43,667 bases of DNA, from the NCBI GenBank assembly GCA_944358355.1, contig CALVQY010000010.1, positions 1 to 43,667 on the forward strand. The letters are read 5' to 3'. This document shows, in pieces, positions 1-7,641 of the stretch; positions within the stretch are counted from its first letter, which is position 1, and every line of letters begins with the position of its first letter. This DNA is from an uncultured Bacilli bacterium. Lineage in GTDB: Bacteria; Bacillota_I; Bacilli_A; RF39; UBA660. The position numbers and the translations under genes were made by a program. A model generated the notes under the pieces. It was not told the DNA's origin. It saw only the letters and a program-made list of their open reading frames with translations, and made no database searches.

Positions 1-552
1 AGTGATTCAATTACAGATGAATGCCTTGACTATTTAGAAAATATTAATAAAAAAACATTTCTAATTGTAGAATTAGGGCTCCAAACAATTCATGAAAAAA
101 CAAGCCAACTTATAAATAGATGTTCTAGTCTTAAAAACTTTGATAATATGGTAAAGAAATTAAAGGAAAGAAATATTAATGTCGTTGTCCATATTATCAA
201 TGGTCTTCCCTATGAAACTGAAGAAATGATGATAGAAACAGTTAAACATTTAAATAATTTAGGAATAGATGGTATCAAAATTCATATGTTAGGAATATTA
301 AAAAATACTCCTTTAGAAAAATATTACGAGAAACATAAATTTAAAATTCTATCTAAAGAAGAATATGTTGATATCACTATAAAACAATTAGAATATCTAA
401 ATCCTAAAATAGTTATCCATCGTTTAACTGAAGATCCAGATCCAAATGATATTATAAAACCAACTTGGCTAACTAAAAAATTTATTATCTTAAATGAAAT
501 TGATAAAAAAATGAGTAAAGACGATATTTATCAGGGTGATAAGCTATGCTGA
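1..552 (+). CDS. Radical SAM protein, TIGR01212/YhcC-like, 3' part (5' end outside window)
   Basis: The reading frame is open from base 1 and stops with TGA at 550-552, so the gene enters from the left edge and only its C-terminal 183 codons are visible. The motifs VELGLQTIHEKT, INRC, HIINGLPYETEEMM, GIKIHMLGILKNT, VIHRLTEDP and a final DIYQG match the second half of the TIGR01212 radical SAM family. The CxxxCxxC iron-sulfur motif would lie upstream of the window. The first in-frame ATG inside the window (148) is internal, because the conserved family sequence continues upstream of it. The exact substrate is not established; these proteins often sit beside rRNA or tRNA modification genes. The family call is firm, the function is not. 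Confidence 0.88.
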   Translation, partial: SDSITDECLDYLENINKKTFLIVELGLQTIHEKTSQLINRCSSLKNFDNMVKKLKERNINVVVHIINGLPYETEEMMIETVKHLNNLGIDGIKIHMLGILKNTPLEKYYEKHKFKILSKEEYVDITIKQLEYLNPKIVIHRLTEDPDPNDIIKPTWLTKKFIILNEIDKKMSKDDIYQGDKLC

Positions 553-566
553 AAGTTAACTTAATA

Positions 567-595
567 TTGATTTATAATAAAAAAAGTGATATTAT
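567..595 (+). promoter_or_regulatory. Sigma-A promoter for the DHH phosphodiesterase gene
   Basis: TTGATT at 567-572, a 17-nt spacer and TATTAT at 590-595. It lies between the radical SAM stop codon and the GTG start at 617. The ribosome binding site AAAGGTGA follows at 603-610. Confidence 0.65.
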
Positions 596-616
596 ATGCG
601 CAAAAGGTGATATAAA

Positions 617-1627
617 GTGACCAATGAAGAGCTAAACATAATATTGAAAAGATTAAAGGAATTTACATATATTTTAATAAAACAAATAAAAGAAAGCAAG
701 GAAATATTTATTACAACTCATAAAAATCCAGATTTTGATGCTATAAGTTCTGCTCTAGCAGTAGCATTAATTTCTAAACAATTAAAAAAAGATACTTATA
801 TTATAAATGATGATCATAATTTAATGGATCCAAAAGTAAAAACTATTATTGATGCAAATTTAAATGAATTTAATTTCATAACAACCGATATTTACAACAA
901 TATTAAATCAGAAAATGACATTCTAATAATCACTGATACAAATAAAAAATCTATGGTAAGTTGTAAAGATTATCTAAGTAATTTTAAAAAGATAATAATT
1001 ATTGATCATCATCTAGAAAATCAAGATAGTATAAAAGCAGATTATAAATTTATTAACACAAACTTATCAAGTACAGCAGAAATAGTAACAACTATTTTAA
1101 ATTATTTAAAAATAGAGTATAATAAAGATATAGCAAACTATCTATTATCAGGCATAATTCTTGATAACTTAGGTAACAGCAGTAAAGCAAGCAGAAATAC
1201 ATTTTTTATTGTAAGCCAGCTCATGGATAAAGATGCCGATTTAAATTATGTAAATACTTTATTTGAAGAAAACTTTGAAAATGATCGCAAAGTTCATGAT
1301 TTAATTGATATTACCGAATTTACTGATACGAGTGCTATTTGCTGTGGAAAAAAAGAAATAATCTATACTAAAGAGGATCTTGCTAAAGCTGCTAACTATC
1401 TAACTAAATTTAAACATGACTTTAACTGTGCTATAGGTTATGTAGATAAAGAACATATTGGCCTAAGTAGTAGAAGTAATGGCAAAATAAATGCCAGTAA
1501 AGTAATGGAATTATTTGGTGGTGGTGGTGATTTAAATAGAGCCGCTGCCCAAATAAAAGAAAATGATATAAAAAAAGTAAAAGAAGACTTAGTCAAAGTA
1601 TTAAAATTACAAATAAATACTAATTAA
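617..1627 (+). CDS. DHH-DHHA1 phosphodiesterase, GdpP-like (c-di-AMP/oligonucleotide)
   Basis: A 336-aa protein starting with GTG, 7 nt after AAAGGTGA. Motif I is THKNPDFDA (H35, D39, D41), motif II ITDTNKKS (D107), the DHH motif IIDHH (130-132) and motif IV GIILD (D183). The C-terminal DHHA1 domain carries IGLSSRSNGKIN and GGGGDLNRAAAQI. Its order and wording match the catalytic half of GdpP (c-di-AMP phosphodiesterase) without the PAS and GGDEF parts, and it also resembles NrnA. The glycine motif, usually GGGGH, reads GGGGD here (D305), and the usual T of the LDT motif is N. Because cdaA and cdaR lie at 19669-21844, turnover of c-di-AMP is a reasonable inference; nanoRNA or pAp hydrolysis is the alternative. 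It is followed after 11 nt by a lipoprotein gene. Confidence 0.82.
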   Translation: MTNEELNIILKRLKEFTYILIKQIKESKEIFITTHKNPDFDAISSALAVALISKQLKKDTYIINDDHNLMDPKVKTIIDANLNEFNFITTDIYNNIKSENDILIITDTNKKSMVSCKDYLSNFKKIIIIDHHLENQDSIKADYKFINTNLSSTAEIVTTILNYLKIEYNKDIANYLLSGIILDNLGNSSKASRNTFFIVSQLMDKDADLNYVNTLFEENFENDRKVHDLIDITEFTDTSAICCGKKEIIYTKEDLAKAANYLTKFKHDFNCAIGYVDKEHIGLSSRSNGKINASKVMELFGGGGDLNRAAAQIKENDIKKVKEDLVKVLKLQINTN

Positions 1628-1638
1628 AGGAGAAAACT

Positions 1639-2286
1639 ATGAAAAATTTAAAGATTAACAAAGCTCTAATTCCTATTATTACATCACTCGTTTTAGTAAC
1701 AACAGGATGTAGTAATAAAACTAATGAAGTTATTGAAGATAATACTATTAATCAGACTACTGAAAATAATACAAGCACCACAAATGAAGTTGAAAATAAT
1801 GAAGTACAAGAGACTTTTGACAACTTTACAACTGAAAAAAATGAAATTAGCGATTTAATTAATAAGAAGAACTTTGAAGAAGCTAAAGAAAAAGGAAAAG
1901 AATTCTTTATAAATGGTGTTGACTTTATATTTTATGATAAAGAATATAAAGGTATAACTTTTGATGATTTAAAAGAAGAAGCTAAAGAAGAAACCCTTAA
2001 TAATCTTAATATCATTGATGGATGGATAATGCAATTAGAGCCTGACTACAAAGAAACATTACAAGAAAAATACAAAGTTGTAGCAGACTTTGTTAATGAA
2101 AAATATCTTTACGTTCTAGACAAAATTAAAGAGTATTTAGGTGAAGAGAATTATAATGCTATTACTGATATAAAGAATAAATTAAAAAATGACTTATCTA
2201 ATTTTGGAAATAACTTAAGCGATAATATCAAAAATAAAGCAAATGAATGGTATGAAAATTTTAAAAATGACAGTAAAACTAAATAA
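1639..2286 (+). CDS. Putative lipoprotein, acidic/helical, unknown function
   Basis: A 215-aa protein with a lipoprotein signal peptide: basic start, hydrophobic stretch and lipobox VTTGC with the cysteine near residue 24. A low-complexity N/T/E-rich linker (about 25-60) leads to a charged, mostly helical C-terminal part rich in K and E. It should be attached to the outer face of the membrane. No known domain is recognised. The start follows AAAGGAG by 6 nt, and the gene is co-transcribed with the phosphodiesterase 11 nt upstream. A clear terminator follows. Confidence 0.75.
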   Translation: MKNLKINKALIPIITSLVLVTTGCSNKTNEVIEDNTINQTTENNTSTTNEVENNEVQETFDNFTTEKNEISDLINKKNFEEAKEKGKEFFINGVDFIFYDKEYKGITFDDLKEEAKEETLNNLNIIDGWIMQLEPDYKETLQEKYKVVADFVNEKYLYVLDKIKEYLGEENYNAITDIKNKLKNDLSNFGNNLSDNIKNKANEWYENFKNDSKTK

Positions 2287-2292
2287 TATATT

Positions 2293-2324
2293 AATGATAA
2301 CAATGTAAAGTTATCATTTTTTTC
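2293..2324 (+). terminator. Rho-independent terminator
   Basis: A perfect 9-bp stem, AATGATAAC (2293-2301) with GTTATCATT (2310-2318), an 8-nt loop and a T run. It ends the phosphodiesterase-lipoprotein transcript. Confidence 0.85.
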
Positions 2325-2353
2325 TTGTAAATAGACACTAGTTAGATTATAAT
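2325..2353 (+). promoter_or_regulatory. Sigma-A promoter for the Ig-like surface protein
   Basis: TTGTAA at 2325-2330, a 17-nt spacer and TATAAT at 2348-2353, starting directly after the upstream terminator. Confidence 0.7.
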
Positions 2354-2379
2354 GTTAATAAGAGTAAAGGATGATGATA

Positions 2380-3090
2380 ATGGAAAAACATATTAAAATC
2401 ATTAGTATATCTACTCTTTCCTTACTAGGAGTTCTTTGTATTTCTTCAGGAATAATGTATAAATCTTTAGAAGATAATAATATCGAAGAAAAGATTTTAG
2501 TTGTTGTTGAACAAAAACAAATTAGTAAAGAAGGAGATGTTGACCTAAAACTTAAAAATTTAACTATTGAAGTAAATACACCATTAAGTGTAAAGATTAT
2601 AGATTATTTAGACAGTGCTGTTAATGATGAAGTACTTGCTAATTTAAAACTAGATACTAGTAATGTCAATGTAAGAGAACCTGGTACTTATAACTATACT
2701 ATTAGTTATAAGAAAAAAACTTATCAAGGTATAATAATAGTAAAAGAAAAAGAAATTTCTACTAATGCTTTACAAAGTATTACTTTAAAGACTGTAAATA
2801 TTAATATTGGTACAACTTTACCAACAGATGTTAGTAATTATGTAATAGAACCTCTTACCGATGACATTAAAAATACAATGTTAATTGACCTTAGTAAAGT
2901 TAATGTTAATTTAGCAGGTAATTATCAATATACAATTACATTTAATAACAGTATTTATACAGGTACTATCGTAGTAACAGAATCTCAACCTACTTTATCA
3001 ACTAACATAGGAGATACTCCTACTAATCCAAATGAACAACAAGAAGGACAAATAACTATAGAAGACCCAAATAATACTCAAGCAAATTAA
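2380..3090 (+). CDS. Membrane-anchored protein with two Ig-like repeats
   Basis: About 236 aa. An N-terminal hydrophobic segment (residues ~8-28) acts as a signal or membrane anchor. Two repeats of about 65 residues follow, each with a strand-rich pattern ending in GTYNYTISY...YQGIIIVKE and GNYQYTITF...YTGTIVVTE, typical of bacterial Ig-like/DUF5011-like modules. The C-terminus is a T/N/P/Q-rich low-complexity tail. Three in-frame ATGs are possible (2371, 2374, 2380); 2380 is chosen because AAAGG at 2366-2370 abuts the first. No sortase motif is seen, so it is probably membrane-tethered. It has its own promoter and terminator. Function is unknown. Confidence 0.75.
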   Translation: MEKHIKIISISTLSLLGVLCISSGIMYKSLEDNNIEEKILVVVEQKQISKEGDVDLKLKNLTIEVNTPLSVKIIDYLDSAVNDEVLANLKLDTSNVNVREPGTYNYTISYKKKTYQGIIIVKEKEISTNALQSITLKTVNINIGTTLPTDVSNYVIEPLTDDIKNTMLIDLSKVNVNLAGNYQYTITFNNSIYTGTIVVTESQPTLSTNIGDTPTNPNEQQEGQITIEDPNNTQAN

Positions 3091-3113
3091 AACTTCCAAA
3101 CGGAAGTTTTTTT
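3091..3113. terminator. Bidirectional terminator between convergent genes
   Basis: AACTTCC (3091-3097) pairs with GGAAGTT (3102-3108) across a 4-nt loop. A T run follows on the plus strand and a T-rich stretch on the minus strand, so it serves the Ig-like gene and corA. Confidence 0.85.
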
Positions 3114-4056
3114 ATAACATATTTTTCTTTTTCAAGATCAAAGCTACTATTAATGACAATAATAAAGATAATAAAAGTAACAATACAAAAGCATAAGGAT
3201 TATCAGCAAACTTACCAAAAGTAACATTCATTCCCATAAAAGATGCTACCATCGTAGGAATAGAGAAAACAATTGTAATTCCTGCTAAAAATTTCATAAT
3301 TGTATTAAGATTATTAGAAATAATAGTAGCAACAGTATCAGTAGTACTAGATAAAATACCCCTATACAAATCACTCATCTCAATAGCCTGATTGTTTTCA
3401 ATAATAGCATCTTCAAGTAAATTTTCATCTTCTTCATAAAGTTCTATAACATTACCTTTAAGTATTTTATCAAGTACTACTCCATTAGACTTTAATGCTG
3501 TAATTATATAAGTCAAACTATTTTCAAGAGCAAGTAAATTAAGTAACTCCTCATTTTTAGTAGCATTTAAAATCTTCGACTCAGCAATCTCTATTTTACT
3601 ATCAATTTCTCTTAACATTTTAAGATATAAAAGTGCAAGTTTATAAATCATTTGGATAATGAATCTACTTTTCTTATATGTAAAGAATTCTTTAACACTT
3701 CCTTTAGCAAAATCGTCAATAATACTATAACGTTGCAAAGATACAGTAACAATATAATCATTTCTAACTACAAGAATACCTAAAGGAAGTGTTGTAATTG
3801 CTTTAATACCATTCTTAGTCTCATAAACAGGTACATCTAAAAGTAGCATCTTAACACCATCTTCTTCATCAATACGTGGCTTTTCATCATCATCGATAAT
3901 ACTCATAATAAAATTCTTTTTAATTCCAAGAGCATTAACCACTTCATCAATCTCTGCTTCACTAGGACTAACTAAATTAATCCAACTACCTACCTCATAT
4001 GAGTTAATTTTACTAAATTCTCCACTTGTAATATCAGTATTATATATTTTTAACAC
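3112..4056 (-). CDS. corA: CorA-family magnesium/divalent cation transporter
   Basis: A protein of about 314 aa with the CorA layout: a large N-terminal cytoplasmic alpha/beta and helical funnel domain, then two C-terminal membrane helices. The signature GMN occurs in ASFMGMNVTFG at the end of the first helix, and the second helix (AFVLLLLLSLL...) ends in a basic KKKNML tail. It forms a homopentameric channel for Mg2+ (or Co2+/Ni2+) in this family. The frame is open from a GTG at 4065, but AAAGG lies only 2 nt before that codon. GTG 4056 has better spacing and is preferred. fhs lies upstream on the same strand. Confidence 0.9.
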   Translation of the reverse strand: MLKIYNTDITSGEFSKINSYEVGSWINLVSPSEAEIDEVVNALGIKKNFIMSIIDDDEKPRIDEEDGVKMLLLDVPVYETKNGIKAITTLPLGILVVRNDYIVTVSLQRYSIIDDFAKGSVKEFFTYKKSRFIIQMIYKLALLYLKMLREIDSKIEIAESKILNATKNEELLNLLALENSLTYIITALKSNGVVLDKILKGNVIELYEEDENLLEDAIIENNQAIEMSDLYRGILSSTTDTVATIISNNLNTIMKFLAGITIVFSIPTMVASFMGMNVTFGKFADNPYAFVLLLLLSLLLSLIVALILKKKNML

Positions 4057-4083
4057 ACAAATCACTACCTTTCCTTTTTATTA

Positions 4084-5679
4084 TCAAAATAACCCCTTTA
4101 TCTTTCCATCTACTAAGTCTATATTTTCATAATTAGGCTTCTTAGGAAGTCCTGGCATTGTATAAATCTTACCACATAGAACAGTAATAAATCCTGCCCC
4201 TCTATTTATAACTAAATCTCTAACATGTAGTACATTATCTTTAGGATATCCTAACAGTTTAGGATTATCACTTATTGAATATTGTGTTTTCGCTACACAA
4301 ATTGGAAGATAAGTTAAGCCTAATTCATCTATTAGTTTTAACTTTTCTAAAACTAAATCACTATATTCTACATAATTAGAATTATAAACGGCTAAGTTAA
4401 GTTTACTAATCTTATCTCTTACACTCATACTATCATTAACAAGAGGTTTAAAGTTACATTCTTTATCACAAGTCCTAATAACAGTATTAGCAAGACTAAT
4501 AGCCCCTTCTCCCCCTTTATTATAAGCATCACTAACATCACAAGGATATCCTAGCTTAGTAACATATTTTTTAATATATTCAATATCATCATCACTATCA
4601 TCACTAAATTTATTAATACAAACAACTATAGGCACTCCATATTCTTTTAAATGATTAAGATGAGCATCTATATTACATATACCTTTTTCTAATATTCCTT
4701 CTCCATTATATTTTAAAGCCCTAGTAGTAACAACCAAAACAACTGTAGAAGGAATAATATTAGCGGTTGGACATACTATATCAAGAAATTTTTCAGCTCC
4801 TAAATCACTACCAAATCCCGCTTCTGTAATAACATAATCAGTAAGACTCTTAGCAAGATTAAGAGAAGTAACACTACTACATCCATGAGCAATATTAGCG
4901 AATGGTCCTCCATGAACAATAGCAGGAGTGCCTTCTAATGTTTGAACTAAATTAGGTTTAAAAGCTTTTGCTAAAAGAACTGTTAATGCTCCTTCTAGTT
5001 TTAAATCTCTAACATATATAGGCTTATTATTACTATTAAAGCCAACAATTATATTAGATAGCTTCAACTTCAAATCATCTATATCTTTCGCCAAACAAAA
5101 TAAAGCCATCACTTCTGAAGCAGATGTAATATTAAAATGATCTACATATTCCTTACCTTTTACCGCTAATTTAACATCTCTTAATGACCTATCATTTACA
5201 TCTAAACATCTATTGAAGGTAACTGTTTTAATATCTAAATCATTTCCTTGTTCTATATGATTATAAATCGCTGCTGATATCAAATTATTTGCAGATGTTA
5301 TAGCATGAAAATCTCCTGTAAAATGTAAATTAATCTCATCCATTGGAACTATCTGGCTATATCCACCTCCAGCAGCACCACCTTTAACTCCAAAAACAGG
5401 TCCTAAAGAAGGTTCTCTTAAAGCAAGACATACTGATTTATCAAGTTTATTAAAAGCATCAGCAAGACCTATACTAACAGTAGTTTTACCTTCTCCATAT
5501 GGAGTAGGATTAATAGCAGTTACCAAAATAACTTTACCACATCTTTTACCACTATCTTTAATAATCTTCGCTTTATTTCTTCCATAAAGCTCAATATCAT
5601 GTGAAGATAAATCTAATTTTTTAGCAATATCACAAATATCTTCAAGCTCTACATTATTAGCAATCTCTAAATCAGTCAT
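4084..5679 (-). CDS. fhs: Formate-tetrahydrofolate ligase
   Basis: A 531-aa protein, close to the usual ~555 aa. It catalyses ATP-dependent formylation of tetrahydrofolate to 10-formyl-THF in one-carbon metabolism. The P-loop is TPYGEGKTT. The family blocks EPSLGPVFGVKGGAAGGGYSQ, DEINLHFTGDFHAI and GGPFANIAHGCSS are intact, and the C-terminus has the FITVLCGKIYTMPGLP block. The frame extends to an ATG at 5694, but the ribosome binding site GGAGGTG overlaps that codon, so ATG 5679 (MTDLEI) is the likely start. A TATAAT (5710-5715, minus strand) lies upstream with only a weak -35. Expression may be independent of the neighbours. Confidence 0.96.
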   Translation of the reverse strand: MTDLEIANNVELEDICDIAKKLDLSSHDIELYGRNKAKIIKDSGKRCGKVILVTAINPTPYGEGKTTVSIGLADAFNKLDKSVCLALREPSLGPVFGVKGGAAGGGYSQIVPMDEINLHFTGDFHAITSANNLISAAIYNHIEQGNDLDIKTVTFNRCLDVNDRSLRDVKLAVKGKEYVDHFNITSASEVMALFCLAKDIDDLKLKLSNIIVGFNSNNKPIYVRDLKLEGALTVLLAKAFKPNLVQTLEGTPAIVHGGPFANIAHGCSSVTSLNLAKSLTDYVITEAGFGSDLGAEKFLDIVCPTANIIPSTVVLVVTTRALKYNGEGILEKGICNIDAHLNHLKEYGVPIVVCINKFSDDSDDDIEYIKKYVTKLGYPCDVSDAYNKGGEGAISLANTVIRTCDKECNFKPLVNDSMSVRDKISKLNLAVYNSNYVEYSDLVLEKLKLIDELGLTYLPICVAKTQYSISDNPKLLGYPKDNVLHVRDLVINRGAGFITVLCGKIYTMPGLPKKPNYENIDLVDGKIKGLF

Positions 5680-5716
5680 ATAAAACACCTCCATCTAATT
5701 TCCAACTCTATTATAT

Positions 5717-5754
5717 GCTAAAAAAAAAGAAAAAACTAGCCTAAATTAGACTAG
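5717..5754 (-). terminator. Terminator of the tmk/unknown-gene operon
   Basis: On the minus strand CTAGTCTAA pairs with TTAGGCTAG (5736-5754, with a G-T pair and a very short loop), followed by a long T-rich tract. It overlaps the stop codon of the gene ending at 5751. Confidence 0.7.
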
Positions 5755-6734
5755 TGTTTATCATTAGTATAGTGTTTTACTAAAGTTTTATCAAGACTAC
5801 TTTTAAACTCAACTTTTCTATTTTCTAATTCATCTATATATTCTTCCAAATCTTCAATATCTTTATCAATCATTTTATTAAAGATATCTGCTTTTGAATT
5901 ATTAATAGACTTTACTTTTTTAAGCACTTCTTTTAAAGCATAAGTAACATAAGCTTTTTTTAAATCAATACAAGAATCTTCACTAAAAGTACTATCATCT
6001 AAAATAATACCTGCTGATTTACCACCAATAACTCCCTCATTATATACTAAAGGCTTATCAAATGACCAAATAGAGTTTTCGATTTTTGGAACAGTTTTAC
6101 TTTCAAAACTGCCATCTTTACTTTCAAGACAACAATTAGAAACCTCTAACTCTTTAGTAGTAGTTAAATAACTGTGTGATATCTTTCCTTCAAAATTATC
6201 TAACTTTAATTTATCACCTTTAACCTCTAAATATTTTATATCAACTTTAGAATTAATAATTTTAGTATTTTCACTAAAAATATACGCACTTTCAAACATA
6301 CATAGATTACCAGATATTTCTGTATTTTCTGCATCTTCTACATATAAACATGAATTTTTATAAGAAAGTTCACATAACTCATTAGAATTAACAAACCTCA
6401 TCATCGTTTCACGGTTATCGACATCATTATCAAATATTAAAGTTATATTATCAGAAAGAACTCTAACCCTAGACATATTATCACTCGTTCCCCTAACAGA
6501 TACACTACTACCTAACGAACCATCGATAAAACAATCCATATCACAATAATTAAAGAAAACATCAGAAATATTATCCTTTATTTTATAACATCCTACACTG
6601 GTTTTTTCAAATACTTTATGTTTCTTAAAAATGTAAGTAAAACAATTCATCGAATATACTTTATCATCACCTTTAAATATATAATCTACTCTACTTTCTC
6701 GTAAATAATCTAATAAATCCTTCAACTTTTTCAC
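5751..6734 (-). CDS. Unknown protein, beta-rich repeats plus C-terminal coiled coil
   Basis: About 327 aa with no recognised domain. The first ~50 residues are charged. The middle (about 60-260) has many short strand-like stretches with serine, asparagine and aspartate turns (for example SVSVRGTSDN, ISGNLCMFES, LEVSNCCLES), which suggests a right-handed beta-helix. The last ~60 residues (KKVKSINNSK...DIEDLEEYIDELENRK) look coiled coil. There is no signal peptide, so it is probably cytoplasmic. GTG 6743 lies inside the GAGGTG ribosome binding site, so GTG 6734 is preferred. It follows tmk by 37 nt without a terminator and is probably co-transcribed. Confidence 0.65.
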   Translation of the reverse strand: MKKLKDLLDYLRESRVDYIFKGDDKVYSMNCFTYIFKKHKVFEKTSVGCYKIKDNISDVFFNYCDMDCFIDGSLGSSVSVRGTSDNMSRVRVLSDNITLIFDNDVDNRETMMRFVNSNELCELSYKNSCLYVEDAENTEISGNLCMFESAYIFSENTKIINSKVDIKYLEVKGDKLKLDNFEGKISHSYLTTTKELEVSNCCLESKDGSFESKTVPKIENSIWSFDKPLVYNEGVIGGKSAGIILDDSTFSEDSCIDLKKAYVTYALKEVLKKVKSINNSKADIFNKMIDKDIEDLEEYIDELENRKVEFKSSLDKTLVKHYTNDKH

Positions 6735-6771
6735 ATGTATCACCTCATAAATTTTACATAATATAATATCA

Positions 6772-7419
6772 CTAAATAATATTCTTTACAATAGAATAAA
6801 TCTCTTCATTAATATCATCAATACTACGTAATTTTCCATCTTTATTACACTCTATTATTTTAAAGTTATATTTACTAGCAACATAAAGACTATTATCATA
6901 TACTTTATCTAAAAAGTTTAAATCTTTTTCATTAACATCCTTACTTTCATTATCTCTATTTTCTCTTAAAGTATTAACATCATCTTTATCTAATTTTAAA
7001 AATATTACTAAATCAGGTCTTTTTAACCCCAGTTTATTATACTCAAAGTCACTAACATAATCTAAAAAATCCTCTTTTTCTTCTCGCTCAAATAATGCAC
7101 CTTGATATATTAAATTAGAAGTAGTATATCTATCTAACAAGACTATTTTATTATTATTTAACTCTCTTTCAAGCTTATTTTTATATACACAAAATCTATC
7201 CATAGCAAAAAAAGTACTAACAGCATATGGATTAATATTTTCTCTTTTACCAAGTTTACCATTTAAAAACATTTCTACTAAAGAAGCACTACTTTCCCCA
7301 TAACTTGGAAAATGATGATATATAACATCCTTCCCATCTTGTTCTAATCTTTTATATAACTCCTTAACTTGTGTACTTTTACCTATACAGTCACTTACTC
7401 CTTCAATTACAATTAACAT
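6772..7419 (-). CDS. tmk: Thymidylate kinase (dTMP kinase)
   Basis: A 215-aa protein that phosphorylates dTMP to dTDP. Evidence is the N-terminal P-loop region IEGVSDCIGKST, the NPYAVSTFFAMDRF block, the DRYTTSNLIYQG motif and VIFLKL followed by a lid arginine region (LRENRDNES). The P-loop is unusual: between the first glycine and GK there are five residues (VSDCI) where the common form GxDGxGK has four. The start at 7419 is set by AGGAGG nine nt upstream. It heads a short minus-strand operon with the unknown gene at 5751-6734 and is divergent from the adhesin gene. A TATAAT for it lies at 7441-7446. Confidence 0.9.
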   Translation of the reverse strand: MLIVIEGVSDCIGKSTQVKELYKRLEQDGKDVIYHHFPSYGESSASLVEMFLNGKLGKRENINPYAVSTFFAMDRFCVYKNKLERELNNNKIVLLDRYTTSNLIYQGALFEREEKEDFLDYVSDFEYNKLGLKRPDLVIFLKLDKDDVNTLRENRDNESKDVNEKDLNFLDKVYDNSLYVASKYNFKIIECNKDGKLRSIDDINEEIYSIVKNII

Positions 7420-7481
7420 TAAGATCTACCTCCTAAAACAATTATATAAGTAAAGTAAAAGAAAAAAAAGAAAAAAGTTTG

Positions 7482-7590
7482 AATTTTGTAAATTCAAAAA
7501 AATTTACCCTTCAAAATACAAAATTCCCCTAGGGAAAATTAAAAATTGAAGTAAAAAAACTCTTGAATTTTAAAAATTGCCAATTTGCAT
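7482..7590 (+). repeat. Intergenic repeat module, copy A (inverted partner at 13556-13664)
   Basis: This 109-bp stretch aligns without gaps to the reverse complement of 13556-13664 with about 76% identity by hand count. Fully conserved blocks are AATTTTGTAAATT, TCCCCTAG, a 16-bp AAAATTAAAAATTGAA block and AATTTTAAAAATTGCC. The module ends in a -35 element and the next gene starts about 50 bp downstream in both copies. Confidence 0.8.
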
Positions 7591-7613
7591 AAAAAATAAA
7601 GCCATGCTAGAGT
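7585..7613 (+). promoter_or_regulatory. Promoter of the adhesin gene at the end of the repeat module
   Basis: TTGCAT at 7585-7590, a 17-nt spacer and TAGAGT at 7608-7613. The same geometry (TTGCAA, 17 nt, TATATA) ends copy B of the module. The -10 is weak, so activation by a factor binding the conserved upstream blocks is possible. Confidence 0.5.
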
Positions 7614-7641
7614 AAAGGCCGTTAAGAAAAGGAGGAAGAAA

